Part shown: positions 42,392 to 50,815 of the stretch, one piece after another | Layout of the letters: each line of letters opens with the position of its first letter | Position numbering within the stretch: the first letter of the stretch is position 1 | Source of the DNA: Winogradskya consettensis | GTDB lineage: Bacteria; Actinomycetota; Actinomycetes; Mycobacteriales; Micromonosporaceae | Length of the DNA: 64,000 nucleotides | Reading direction: 5' to 3' | Assembly: GCF_018332715.1 (NCBI RefSeq) | Contig: NZ_BOQP01000027.1 | Location: forward strand, 268,183-332,182 | The notes under the pieces: model-generated | What the model was told of the DNA's origin: nothing | Database searches by the model: none | Seen by the model: only the letters and a program-made list of their open reading frames with translations | Translations under genes and position numbers: made by a program

Positions 42392-44400
42392 GCGGTGACC
42401 AGGTCGTAGGGAGGGCGCATGGAGAGTCCTTCGGTGCTTGCGGGGGAGCCGATCGCCAGTCCGGTGGCCCGCCCCTCGTAGACGGCTTCCTGCACGGTGC
42501 GCGGGGCGAACGCGTCGCCGACCAGGTGCACCTGACCGGTCCAGCCGGCCGCCGCGAGGTCGTCCAGCAGGGCGGCGCGGGCGCGGGCGGGCCGGACGTG
42601 GACGATCGTGTCGACCCCGGTCAGGGTCTGCTCCGACCCGTCGACGGTGTGGGTGAGGGTCACGGTGGTGCCGTCCGCGTGGGCGGCCCGGTGCATCGTG
42701 AAGATGCGTACGCCGCCCGCCCGGAGCCGTTCGGCGAGCCCGAGCCGGGAGTAGACGGTGATCCGCGGGGCCATGCTGCCCAGCGGGGTCACCAGCCGGA
42801 CGGCGGTGCCGCGGGCGGCGAGCTGCTCGGCGAGCGCGAAGGCCTCCCACGATCCCAGTTCGTCGAGGACGAGCGTGGTCGCGCCCGCGGATTCCGGCCG
42901 GCGGACGACGTCGGTGAGTTCCAGGACCGGCGGGCCGCCGGGCAGCGTCAGCGCGTCGCCGGGACGGGTGGCCGATCCGGTGGCGAGGACGACGACGTCG
43001 GGCGCGAGCTCGGCGACGGTGGCGGCGGTGACCTCGGTGCCGAAACGTCGCACCACCGTGCCGGCGTCGAGCTCGGTCAGCAGGTCGCTCAGCAGCAGGC
43101 CGAATCCACTGCGGATCAAGGTGACGTCGGGCAGCGCGCCACCGGGCTCGGCGCGGGAGTCGGCGAGGACGACGCGGTGCCCGCGGCGGGCGGCGGTGGT
43201 CGCCGCTTCCAGCCCGGCGGGTCCGGCGCCGACGACGAGCACGGAACGCGGCTCGGGCCGCTCGGCCTCGGCCGCCAGCCAGGTGCGCTCCTGGCCGACG
43301 GCGGGGTTGACCGTGCAGGTGATCGGCGTGATCGCTTCCAGGTTGGCGTTGCACCCCTGGTTACACGCGATGCAGTGCCGCGGGGACGTGCTCAGGGTCA
43401 GTGCCGGTTCGGCGATGTGCGCCCGGGCGTACCCGACGAGGTCCGCCTCTCCCGCCTCGATCATGGACGCGCCCGTTTCGAGATTGTCGATCCGGCAGAT
43501 CGCGAGCACGGGAACGTCCGGGAACTCCCGCTTGAAGCGGGCGGGCAGATGCCGGAACGGGGCGCGGCCGTAGCTCATGTCGGCCATCTGCGTGCTCAGC
43601 GACGCCGCCCCGATGTACGCGGAATGGCTGACATGCAGGAAGTTGATGGGGGCGGCGTCGCGCAGGTGCTCGACGATCCGGACGACGTCGTCGGGGCCGA
43701 GCCCGCCGGGCTGGAACTCGTCGGCGGACAGCCGCAACCCGACCGCCGCACGCCCGGCCACGGCGTCGACGACGGCGATCAGTGCCTCGCGGGCGAGCCG
43801 GGTACGGCGCTCGAACGACCCGCCGTACCCGTCGGAGCGGTCGTTGGTGAGCGGCGACAGGAACTGCTGGAGCAGGTGCCCGTGCCCGATGTGCAGCTCG
43901 AGCCCGTCGAAGCCGGCCTCGACGACGCGCGCCGCGGCCGCCGCGAACCCGGCGATCACGGTGTCGAGGTCGAACGCGTTCATGACGTGCGGCGAGTGCG
44001 CACCGGTGCTCCAGGGCGCCGGGCCGGCACCCCAGCTGCCGGCGTGGTCGTCGCCGGAGTGCCGCCCGGTGTGCAGGATCTGTGCGAACAGGGCGGTGTC
44101 CTCGGCGTGCACGACGTCGGCGAGCGCGGACAGCCCGGCGAGCGCCTCGTCGTCGTACGCGTGGATGCCCAGCCGCCGCAGGCTGGTCGGATGCACCCGG
44201 ATGCCCTCGGTGATGATCAGCCCGGCGCCACCGCGCGCCCGTTCCCGGTGATAGTCGAGGTGGCGCCGGGTCACCAGATTGCGCCCGGCGTCGCCGAAGT
44301 TGGTCGTGTGCGGCGCGACGAAGACGCGGTTCTTTATCCGGGCCGGGCCGAGGCTGATGGACGACCGCAGCGCCGTCAGGTCGGTGCTCAGCCCACCCAC
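42388..44400 (-). CDS. NADH:flavin oxidoreductase, 2,4-dienoyl-CoA-reductase type (OYE + FAD/NAD domain)
   Basis: 670 residues; GTG 44400, 13 bp inside the preceding gene. The N-terminal TIM barrel is OYE-like (RIKNRVFVAPHTTNFGDAGR, then GLELHIGHGHLLQQFLSPLTNDR). It is followed by a [4Fe-4S] motif, CIACNQGCNANLEAITPITC, and an FAD/NAD domain (SVLVVGAGPAGLEAATTAARRG). The layout equals bacterial 2,4-dienoyl-CoA reductase, trimethylamine dehydrogenase and related enzymes that reduce C=C bonds or demethylate amines. In this locus it could reduce an unsaturated ring or open-chain intermediate. Substrate not deducible. Confidence 0.92.
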   Translation of the reverse strand: MGGLSTDLTALRSSISLGPARIKNRVFVAPHTTNFGDAGRNLVTRRHLDYHRERARGGAGLIITEGIRVHPTSLRRLGIHAYDDEALAGLSALADVVHAEDTALFAQILHTGRHSGDDHAGSWGAGPAPWSTGAHSPHVMNAFDLDTVIAGFAAAAARVVEAGFDGLELHIGHGHLLQQFLSPLTNDRSDGYGGSFERRTRLAREALIAVVDAVAGRAAVGLRLSADEFQPGGLGPDDVVRIVEHLRDAAPINFLHVSHSAYIGAASLSTQMADMSYGRAPFRHLPARFKREFPDVPVLAICRIDNLETGASMIEAGEADLVGYARAHIAEPALTLSTSPRHCIACNQGCNANLEAITPITCTVNPAVGQERTWLAAEAERPEPRSVLVVGAGPAGLEAATTAARRGHRVVLADSRAEPGGALPDVTLIRSGFGLLLSDLLTELDAGTVVRRFGTEVTAATVAELAPDVVVLATGSATRPGDALTLPGGPPVLELTDVVRRPESAGATTLVLDELGSWEAFALAEQLAARGTAVRLVTPLGSMAPRITVYSRLGLAERLRAGGVRIFTMHRAAHADGTTVTLTHTVDGSEQTLTGVDTIVHVRPARARAALLDDLAAAGWTGQVHLVGDAFAPRTVQEAVYEGRATGLAIGSPASTEGLSMRPPYDLVTA

Positions 44401-45785
44401 CTCGCCGACACCGACTTGATATCGGTGAAGAAGTCGACGGCGGTGCGGCCCTGGGAGTGGATCGTGCCGAGGAACGAGCGGCGGCGCCCGCCAAAGCCCA
44501 CCTGCGCGGTCGGGGCGGCGACGCCCACGTTGACGCCGATGTTGCCGACGTCGGCGCGGCTGGTGAAACTGCGGGCGGCAGCGCCGTCGGCGGTGTAGAT
44601 GGATGCCGCGTTGCCGAACGGGCCGGCGTTGACGAACGCGATCGCCGCGTCGAGCGTCGGGACGCTCACGAGGAACAGGACGGGGCCGAAGATCTCGTCG
44701 GTCAGCAGCGGGCTGTCGACGGTGGCGCGTACGACCGACGGGCCGACGAGATAGCCCTCGCCGGGCGTGAGGGCGTCGCGGCCGTCGACGAGGATGTCGT
44801 CGCCGGCGCGGGCCAGCACGTCGACGACGGCGTCGACCGCGGCGCGGGAGATCATCGGCGGCAGGCCGGTCGTGTCGCGGGCGACCTGGACGACGGCGTC
44901 GACCAGCTCGGGCTGTTCGCCCACGGTGACGAGGATGCTGCTGGACAGGCAGCGCTGACCGGACATGCCGAACGCGGAGGTGGTGACCGCCGCGGCGACG
45001 ACGGCCGGGTCGGCGTCACCGACGGCGACCAGCGGGTTCCGGGCACCGCCGGCGGCCTGGGCGCGTTTGCCGGCCGCGGAGGCCCGGGCGTACACCGCTG
45101 CGGCGGTCGCCGAGGAGCCGACCAGCGACACGCTCGCGACGTCCGGGTGGTCGCAGAGCGCCTCGACGACGGCCCGGCCGCCCTGGACGACGTTCACGAC
45201 GCCGTCCGGGAAACCCGCCTCGGCGAACAGTTCCGCGAGCGCGGATCCGCCGTACGGCGCTTGCTCCGAGGGTTTGATCACCACGGTGTTGCCGCAGGCC
45301 AGGGCCCAGGACCAGTAGATCAGGCCCGTCATGATCGGGAAGTTGAACGGCGCCACGATCGCGGCCACGCCGATCGGCTCGCGGACCAGCGTGGCGTCGA
45401 TGCCGGAGACCACGTCGACCACGTGCTCCCCGGCGAGCAGGGCCGGGGCGGTGGCGGCGGCTTCGAGGTGCTCGCGGGCCCGGTCCAGCTCGCCGCGGGC
45501 GTCGGCCAGGGTCTTGCCGTTGTCCCGGGAGATGGTCGCGGCCAGGTCCTCGGCGTTCGCTTCGATCAGACCCGCGAGGCGTACGAGCACCCGCGCCCGC
45601 CGCGTCGACGGTGTCGCGGCCCACCCGGGCAGGGCAGCGCGCGCGGCGGCCACCGCCCGGTCGACGATCGCGGCGTCCCCGGCGCCGACCGACCCGATCG
45701 GCTCCCCGGTCCACGGCGACGTCACCGGGATCTCCTCGCCGCCCGAGGGTTCGAGGACTCCGCCGATCAGGTTCGGGGCGCTCAC
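44388..45785 (-). CDS. CoA-acylating semialdehyde dehydrogenase-like ALDH (MmsA type)
   Basis: 465 residues; GTG 45785 overlaps the RidA stop (GTGA). ALDH fold with VAPFNFPIMTGLIYWSWALACG and the nucleophile Cys in GMSGQRCLSSS. Where ordinary ALDHs have LELGG with the base Glu, this protein has QAAGGARNPLVAV, the pattern of methylmalonate/malonate-semialdehyde dehydrogenases that lack this Glu and form acyl-CoA. ISRDNGKTLADARGE is likewise MmsA-like. Together with the RidA gene next to it, it could turn a malonate-semialdehyde-like product of ring cleavage into an acyl-CoA. Slightly shorter than the usual 490-500 residues. Confidence 0.85.
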   Translation of the reverse strand: MSAPNLIGGVLEPSGGEEIPVTSPWTGEPIGSVGAGDAAIVDRAVAAARAALPGWAATPSTRRARVLVRLAGLIEANAEDLAATISRDNGKTLADARGELDRAREHLEAAATAPALLAGEHVVDVVSGIDATLVREPIGVAAIVAPFNFPIMTGLIYWSWALACGNTVVIKPSEQAPYGGSALAELFAEAGFPDGVVNVVQGGRAVVEALCDHPDVASVSLVGSSATAAAVYARASAAGKRAQAAGGARNPLVAVGDADPAVVAAAVTTSAFGMSGQRCLSSSILVTVGEQPELVDAVVQVARDTTGLPPMISRAAVDAVVDVLARAGDDILVDGRDALTPGEGYLVGPSVVRATVDSPLLTDEIFGPVLFLVSVPTLDAAIAFVNAGPFGNAASIYTADGAAARSFTSRADVGNIGVNVGVAAPTAQVGFGGRRRSFLGTIHSQGRTAVDFFTDIKSVSARWVG

Positions 45786-46180
45786 GGGCGTACCTTCTTG
45801 ACGGCGATCACGTCGATCTCCACGCGGCACTCACTTCCGATTCCGACATAGACGGTGGCGCGGGTCGGGAAGTCGCCCGGCGCCCAGTACGTGCGGTAGA
45901 TGCTGTTCATCTCGTCGTAGAACGAGCGCTCGGACAGGTAGACCGTCGTCTTCACGACGTCCTCCAGCGAGGCACCGGCGTCGGCGAGGATGGCCGTCAG
46001 CGCGTCGAGCACGATGCGTGTCTCGTCGGCGATCGTCACGGCCGCCGCCATGCGGGTGCGGGTGTCGTTGTCGAACGCCATACCGTTCGCGAACACCATC
46101 GTCTCGGTCTCGACACCTTGCGAGAGCGGGTACGAGTCGTCGTACTGGGGTCCCTGGGGCACCCGGATGATCCGGCGCAC
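45782..46180 (-). CDS. RidA/RutC-family enamine/imine deaminase
   Basis: 132 residues; GTG 46180, 7 bp after the LLM gene. RidA fold: SQGVETETMVFANGMAFDNDT, then TRIVLDALTAILADAGASLEDVVKTTVYLSERSFYDEMNSIYRTYW, FPTRATVYVG, and the C-terminal carboxylate-binding segment CRVEIDVIAVKK with the Arg and Glu of active members. In Rut-type pathways the RutC homologue hydrolyses aminoacrylate to malonate semialdehyde. The same job is proposed here from context. Confidence 0.9.
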   Translation of the reverse strand: MRRIIRVPQGPQYDDSYPLSQGVETETMVFANGMAFDNDTRTRMAAAVTIADETRIVLDALTAILADAGASLEDVVKTTVYLSERSFYDEMNSIYRTYWAPGDFPTRATVYVGIGSECRVEIDVIAVKKVRP

Positions 46181-46187
46181 GGCGGCC

Positions 46188-47387
46188 TCAGTCCCCGGTC
46201 AGCGGGCCGAAACCGGCCGGCATCTCGGGCCGGACGGGCTCGGGGGCCGCCTCCGGGAAGTGCGGCATGACCTCGTCGACGAAGAGCCGGTTGGAGCGCA
46301 TGACCTGGTCCTGGTCGAGGCCGGGGATCCAGGACCAGAGCACGACGCGCTGGACGCCGTACTCGTCCTGCAGGTTCTTGAGCTGGGCGCGTACGGTCTC
46401 GGGCGAACCGATGAACAGGTGCTCGCGGGAGTAGAGGAACGGCCACCACTCGCCGGTCTGCTCCTCGTCGGTGAGCTCCTCGCCCGGGTTGGCGAACATG
46501 CCCCTGGGCCGGACGCCGCCGACGTACGAGTACAGCGAGTTGATCAGTTCCCGGGTGTCGGCCTCGGCCTGCGCGTCGGTCTCGGCGACGTAGACCATGC
46601 GCATCAGCGAGACACCCTCGCCGCGCTCGGCGGGCCGGCCCAGCGTCTCGGACAGGGCGTCCTGGTACGTGGTCATGACCTCACGCAGCCCCTCGCGGGA
46701 CCGCAGCCAGGTGATGACGTTCATCCGCTCACGGGCGGAAGTGACGAACCCGGGCGTTTTGTCCAGCAGGTTCCACAACGAGGGGTAAGGCTTCTGGTAC
46801 GGCTTCGGGATGATCGACATCGCGATGTACTCGCCGTCCTCGGCCCGCCAGAGTGGGTTGCGCGGGTACCAGGTCGCGGAGTCCGGGATCCCCGGGTGCG
46901 GGAACGTCCAGAACTCGCCCTTGTGCGAGAAGGCCTCCTGGGTCCATGCCTTCTTCAGGATCTCCATCTGCTCCAGGAAGAAGCGCCAGTTGCGCTGCTC
47001 GTCCGCGCCGCGGTCGCCGGCCAGATGGAAGTTCGTGGCCTCGCGCCGCTGGATGCCGCGGGCGACGCCGACGTCCAGCCGGCCCTTGCTCAGCTGATCG
47101 AGCAGGGCGAGGTCCTCGGCCAGGCGCAGCGGGTGCCAGAACGGCGGCGTGACGGCGCCGGTGCCGATCCGAAGTCGCGACGTAATACCGGCGACATAAG
47201 CCCCGGCGAGGATCGGGTTCGGATTGATCTCGAAGCCCTCGCCGCCGAAGTGGTGCTCTCCCTGCCACAACGTGCCGAAACCGGACTCGTCGAGATGCAC
47301 GATCTGTTCGGTCGCCATGTCGAGGAGCTCGCCGTACGACCGCGCGTTACCGGGGTTGTCCATCGTGAACAAGTAATCGAACTGCAT
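46188..47387 (-). CDS. LLM-class flavin-dependent monooxygenase (luciferase-like)
   Basis: 399 residues; ATG 47387 at the head of the leftward arm. Bacterial-luciferase TIM barrel: YLFTMDNPGNARSYGELL, FGTLWQGEHHFGGEGFEINPNP, LRIGTGAVTPPFWHPLRLAEDLALLDQLSKGRLDVGVARG, and late IGSPETVRAQL. Such two-component enzymes use FMNH2 from a separate reductase, and the operon ends with a matching flavin reductase. With RidA, a carbamoyl amidase and the reductase nearby, the set mirrors RutA/B/C/F, so ring-opening oxygenation of an N-heterocycle is the proposed role. Sequence identity to RutA itself was not judged. Confidence 0.9.
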   Translation of the reverse strand: MQFDYLFTMDNPGNARSYGELLDMATEQIVHLDESGFGTLWQGEHHFGGEGFEINPNPILAGAYVAGITSRLRIGTGAVTPPFWHPLRLAEDLALLDQLSKGRLDVGVARGIQRREATNFHLAGDRGADEQRNWRFFLEQMEILKKAWTQEAFSHKGEFWTFPHPGIPDSATWYPRNPLWRAEDGEYIAMSIIPKPYQKPYPSLWNLLDKTPGFVTSARERMNVITWLRSREGLREVMTTYQDALSETLGRPAERGEGVSLMRMVYVAETDAQAEADTRELINSLYSYVGGVRPRGMFANPGEELTDEEQTGEWWPFLYSREHLFIGSPETVRAQLKNLQDEYGVQRVVLWSWIPGLDQDQVMRSNRLFVDEVMPHFPEAAPEPVRPEMPAGFGPLTGD

Positions 47388-47479
47388 AGCGTTCTCCCAC
47401 CAGCTGTGAACCTATGCCGGACAGAGTTACATCCCGGCGGGACGGCTGTCCAGTACTGATTTATTAATTCCGGTATTGG

Positions 47480-47508
47480 TTGACAGGCTCCCAGCAGGCA
47501 ACTTAGCT
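47480..47508 (+). promoter_or_regulatory. Putative promoter of the rightward catabolic arm
   Basis: A perfect TTGACA (47480-47485) is followed after 17 bp by the weak -10 TTAGCT (47503). The ATG at 47517 lies 8 bases further on and lacks a ribosome site, suggesting a leaderless or near-leaderless mRNA. AATTCC just upstream (47466) resembles a half-site of the inverted repeat upstream of the ABC operon. Confidence 0.4.
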
Positions 47509-47516
47509 TTGGCGCC

Positions 47517-48200
47517 ATGTCCAGTTCCTGGTGGCCGACCGCGATCGCAGCGGCGGACGAAACGCTTTATGCCCGGGCGGGCTTCGGCCGGGCGTCCGGT
47601 CTGGGTGTACGCCCGGCCGTGCTGGTGATCGACGTGCAGTACCGCACGGTCGGCCACGAGCGGGTGCCGATCACCGAGGCCATGGACGAGTTCCCGACCG
47701 CCACGGGCACCCGCGGCTGGGACGCCGTCGGCAACATCGCGCGGGTTCTCTCGTCGGCGCGCGAAGCCGGAGTGCCGGTCTTCCACCCGCACGTCGCCCC
47801 GAAGACGAAACTCACCGCCGGGGGCTACGCCGGCAAGACACCGACGCTGGCCTCGACCGGTGCCGGCGCGTACGACTTCGTCGCCGAGGCGGCCCCGCGC
47901 GACGACGAGCCGTTGATCGCCAAGGACCACCCGAGCGCGTTCTTCGCGACCGGCCTGCTCACGCATCTCGTGCAGCGCGGCGTCGACACCGTGCTGCTGA
48001 CCGGCGCGACGACCAGCGGCTGCGTCCGCGCCAGCGCCGTCGACGCGTTCTCCTACGGCTTCCGCGTCGGGATCGTCGGCGACGCCGTCTTCGACCGCCT
48101 CGACGTGGTGCACGAGGTCGCGCTCTTCGACCTGGCGTCCAAGTACGCCGACATCCTCACGGCGGACGCCACCGAGGCTTTTTTGAAGGGCCTCGCATGA
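47517..48200 (+). CDS. Isochorismatase-fold amidohydrolase (N-carbamoylsarcosine amidase / RutB-like)
   Basis: 227 residues; ATG 47517. Cysteine-hydrolase fold with Asp in AVLVIDVQYRTVG, Lys in IAKDHPSAFFATGLL and the nucleophile Cys in TGATTSGCVRASAVDAFSYG. This resembles N-carbamoylsarcosine amidase, and RutB (ureidoacrylate amidohydrolase) shares the fold and chemistry. It should release CO2 and ammonia from a carbamoyl or ureido group after ring opening. First gene of the rightward arm and divergent from the LLM monooxygenase across 129 bp. Confidence 0.92.
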   Translation: MSSSWWPTAIAAADETLYARAGFGRASGLGVRPAVLVIDVQYRTVGHERVPITEAMDEFPTATGTRGWDAVGNIARVLSSAREAGVPVFHPHVAPKTKLTAGGYAGKTPTLASTGAGAYDFVAEAAPRDDEPLIAKDHPSAFFATGLLTHLVQRGVDTVLLTGATTSGCVRASAVDAFSYGFRVGIVGDAVFDRLDVVHEVALFDLASKYADILTADATEAFLKGLA

Positions 48201-49036
48201 GGGTCGACTGGCACAGCCACACCTGGCTGCCCGAGCACCTCGGCCCGCACTGGGGCCCGGAGCTGGACGCGAACGTGTCCGCCCACCCCAGCGCGGACGG
48301 CGACTGGGACGCCCATCAGGCGGCGATGACCGAGGCCGGCATCGACGCCGCGGTCATCCTCGGCCTGGTCGCGTGCGAGATCGACCTCGACATCCCGAAC
48401 GAGTACATCGCCGGGCTCGTGGAGCGCGCACCCGACCGGCTCGTAGGCTTCGGCAGCGTCGACCCGTCCGACAAGCACGCCGTGGACAAGGTCCGCTACG
48501 CGGCGACCGACCTCGGGCTCAAGGGGCTCAAGCTGTCCCCGCCGTACCAGGGCTTCCACCCGCACAGCGACGAGGCGTTCGCGGTCTACACCGCCGCCGC
48601 GGACCACGGCCTCGCGCTCACGTTCCATCAGGGCGGGGTGTTCCTGCGCAGCGGCGCCCTCGAGTACGCCCAGCCGATGCTGCTCGACAGGGTGGCGCGT
48701 ACGTTCCGCGACACCCCGATCATCATCGCGCACGCCGGACAGCCGTGGGCGAACGAGACCACCGCCGTGATGTTCAAGAACCCGAACGTCTACACCGACC
48801 TCTCCGCCCGCTACGGTCGCCCGTCGCAGCTCGCCCAGATCCTGCGCGGCCTGCTCGACTACGGCGTCCAGGACCGCGTGCTGTTCGGCTCGGACTTCCC
48901 CATCTACCGGCCGGCGGACTGCCTGGAGCAGTTCCGGTCCCTGGTCACCGATCCGGTGCCCGGATTCCCGCCGTTCGCCCCGGACCTCATCGAGTCGATC
49001 ATCGACGACCGCCCGCTCAGCCTGCTCGGCCTCTAG
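48197..49036 (+). CDS. Amidohydrolase-2 (ACMSD-like) metal-dependent decarboxylase/hydrolase
   Basis: 279 residues; ATG 48197 overlaps the preceding stop. Metal ligands are visible: HSH at residues 6-8 (MRVDWHSHTW), His in LALTFHQGGVF, His in IIIAHAGQPW, and Asp in VLFGSDFPIYR. This is the ACMSD branch of amidohydrolases, which includes gamma-resorcylate and isoorotate (5-carboxyuracil) decarboxylases and some lactonases. Given the GMC oxidase and ALDH in the other arm, decarboxylation of a ring carboxylate is an attractive role, but hydrolysis cannot be excluded. Confidence 0.88.
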   Translation: MRVDWHSHTWLPEHLGPHWGPELDANVSAHPSADGDWDAHQAAMTEAGIDAAVILGLVACEIDLDIPNEYIAGLVERAPDRLVGFGSVDPSDKHAVDKVRYAATDLGLKGLKLSPPYQGFHPHSDEAFAVYTAAADHGLALTFHQGGVFLRSGALEYAQPMLLDRVARTFRDTPIIIAHAGQPWANETTAVMFKNPNVYTDLSARYGRPSQLAQILRGLLDYGVQDRVLFGSDFPIYRPADCLEQFRSLVTDPVPGFPPFAPDLIESIIDDRPLSLLGL

Positions 49037-49046
49037 GAGAATCCCC

Positions 49047-50438
49047 ATGACAACCGATCCCCCATTCGACCTCGTGCTCACCGGCGGCACGGTCGTCCGC
49101 CCCCGCGACGTACCCCGGCTCGCCGATGTCGGCGTTCGCGACGGCAAGATCGCGGCGGTCCTGTCGCCCGGCACGGCCGTCGACGCCACCGAGAGCGTCG
49201 ACGTCACCGGTCTGCACCTGTTCCCCGGCGGTGTCGACCCGCACAACCACATCGCACTGTCGACCTCGGGTCTCGAGGAGTACCGCACCGACACCGCCGC
49301 CGCGGCCAAGGGCGGCGTGACCACGATGATGTACATGCTCTCCAACGGCGGGTCGTACCTGCCGATGCTGGAGGAGCACACGACGACGGCGGCCGCGAAG
49401 GCGTACATCGACTTCGGCTACCACTGCACGCTGATGACCGACGAGCACGTCGCCGAGATCGACCAGATCCGCAGCCGGTACGGCCTGCGCTCGTTCAAGT
49501 ACTTCATGCACTTCCGTGGCGACGAGGGCCAGTACCTCAACGTCGAGGGCACGCACGACGGCCGCTTCTTCGGCATCGCCAAGGCCGTCGCCGAGCGCGG
49601 CGACCTGCTGCTCGTGCACGCGGAGAACCCCGAGGTGGTCTGGGTGCTGCGCGACGAGCTGATCGCCGCCGGCCGCGACGACCTGGCCGCGTGGGACGAG
49701 TCGCGCCCGCCGTTCGTCGAGGCCGAGGCGATCCGCAAGGCGACGTTCTTCGCCCAGCGCACCGGCTGCCGGATGTACTTCGTGCACGTCAGCACCGCCG
49801 ACTCGCTCGACCAGCTGCGCAAGGCCCGGGTCGAGTTCGCCAGCGACGCGCTGTCCGCCGAGACGTGCCCGCACTACCTGACCCACACCTCGGACTGGGC
49901 GGGCGGCGTCGTGGGCAAGGTCAACCCGCCGTTGCGTACGGCCGGGCACCCCGAGGCGCTCTGGGCCGCGCTCGCCGACGGCACCGTGGACACCCTCGGC
50001 TCCGACCACGTCGGCCGGCAGCGGGTGGCCAAGGAAGGCGGCATCTGGAAGGCCAGCGCCGGCTTCCCGGGCGCGCCGACGACGCTGCCGGTGCTGCTCT
50101 CCGAGGGCTACCACCGCCGGGGCCTGCCGCTGCAGCGCATCGCCGAGCTCACCGCCAAGCGCCCCGCCGAGCTCATCAAGGCCGATCACCGCAAGGGTGA
50201 CATCGCGGTGGGCCTTGACGCGGACCTCGCGATCGTCGACCTGGACAGGACCCGCACCCCCGACCCGCAGTGGCTGGGTACGTTCTCCGACTACTCGCTC
50301 TACGAGGACATGCCGCTGCGCGGATGGCCCCGGCACACCCTGGTCCGCGGCCGGTTCGTGGTTCGCGACGAGGAGCTCGTCGGGGAGTCCGGTCACGGCT
50401 CCTACATCCGCTCCTCGACCGGTGCGGAGGCCAAGTGA
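49047..50438 (+). CDS. Hydantoinase/dihydropyrimidinase-family cyclic amidohydrolase
   Basis: 463 residues; ATG 49047 after TAGGAGAA. Binuclear metal site: HNH in GGVDPHNHIALS, carboxylated-Lys candidate in SFKYFMHF, His in LVHAENPEV, His in FVHVSTADS, and Asp in LGSDHVGR. These match dihydropyrimidinase/D-hydantoinase rather than allantoinase. It hydrolyses a cyclic amide such as a dihydropyrimidine or hydantoin. Placed between the ACMSD-like and SnoaL-like genes with short gaps or overlaps, so it is certainly part of the same pathway. Confidence 0.93.
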   Translation: MTTDPPFDLVLTGGTVVRPRDVPRLADVGVRDGKIAAVLSPGTAVDATESVDVTGLHLFPGGVDPHNHIALSTSGLEEYRTDTAAAAKGGVTTMMYMLSNGGSYLPMLEEHTTTAAAKAYIDFGYHCTLMTDEHVAEIDQIRSRYGLRSFKYFMHFRGDEGQYLNVEGTHDGRFFGIAKAVAERGDLLLVHAENPEVVWVLRDELIAAGRDDLAAWDESRPPFVEAEAIRKATFFAQRTGCRMYFVHVSTADSLDQLRKARVEFASDALSAETCPHYLTHTSDWAGGVVGKVNPPLRTAGHPEALWAALADGTVDTLGSDHVGRQRVAKEGGIWKASAGFPGAPTTLPVLLSEGYHRRGLPLQRIAELTAKRPAELIKADHRKGDIAVGLDADLAIVDLDRTRTPDPQWLGTFSDYSLYEDMPLRGWPRHTLVRGRFVVRDEELVGESGHGSYIRSSTGAEAK

Positions 50439-50815
50439 GCGCGGCGAACCTGAGCGTCCTGCGGGGATACTTCGACGCCATGGCCGCCGGTGGCCCGCCC
50501 GCCGCGATGCCGTTCTACGCCGACGACGTCGTGCTGGAGGTGCCCGGCTCGCACCCCGCGTCGGGGACCTACCACGGGCACGCCGGTGTGGGGGAGTTCG
50601 GCGCGACGATGGCCCGGCTGTCCGGTGGCACGTTCCGGCTCGTGCCGGACGAGCTGCTGGCGGGCGACGACCACGTCGTCACGGTCGCCACGGCCTCGGC
50701 GAACGGCGCGAGCTGGCGGCGGCTGATCCTGTCGACCGTACGCGACGGCAAACTCGCGACCGTCCGCTTCTTCGAGGGTGACCAGGGGCTCGTCGACAAG
50801 GCCCTGACGCCGTGA
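50435..50815 (+). CDS. SnoaL/NTF2-like protein
   Basis: 126 residues; GTG 50435 overlaps the previous stop (GTGA). An NTF2-like cone fold is indicated by NLSVLRGYFDAMAAGGPPAAMPFYADDVVLEVPGSH-type sequence, then YHGHAGVGEF, and the closing strand WRRLILSTVRDGKLATVRFFEG. Members are isomerases, dehydratases or small-ligand binders. Here it presumably acts on an unstable pathway intermediate. No catalytic residue can be assigned with confidence. Confidence 0.85.
   Translation: MSAANLSVLRGYFDAMAAGGPPAAMPFYADDVVLEVPGSHPASGTYHGHAGVGEFGATMARLSGGTFRLVPDELLAGDDHVVTVATASANGASWRRLILSTVRDGKLATVRFFEGDQGLVDKALTP

Noticed and set aside
42379..44598. 739-codon rightward open frame over the OYE-like gene
   Set aside because: Antisense shadow of a gene with intact flavin, [4Fe-4S] and NAD motifs; the translation is low-complexity Arg/Gly/Val.
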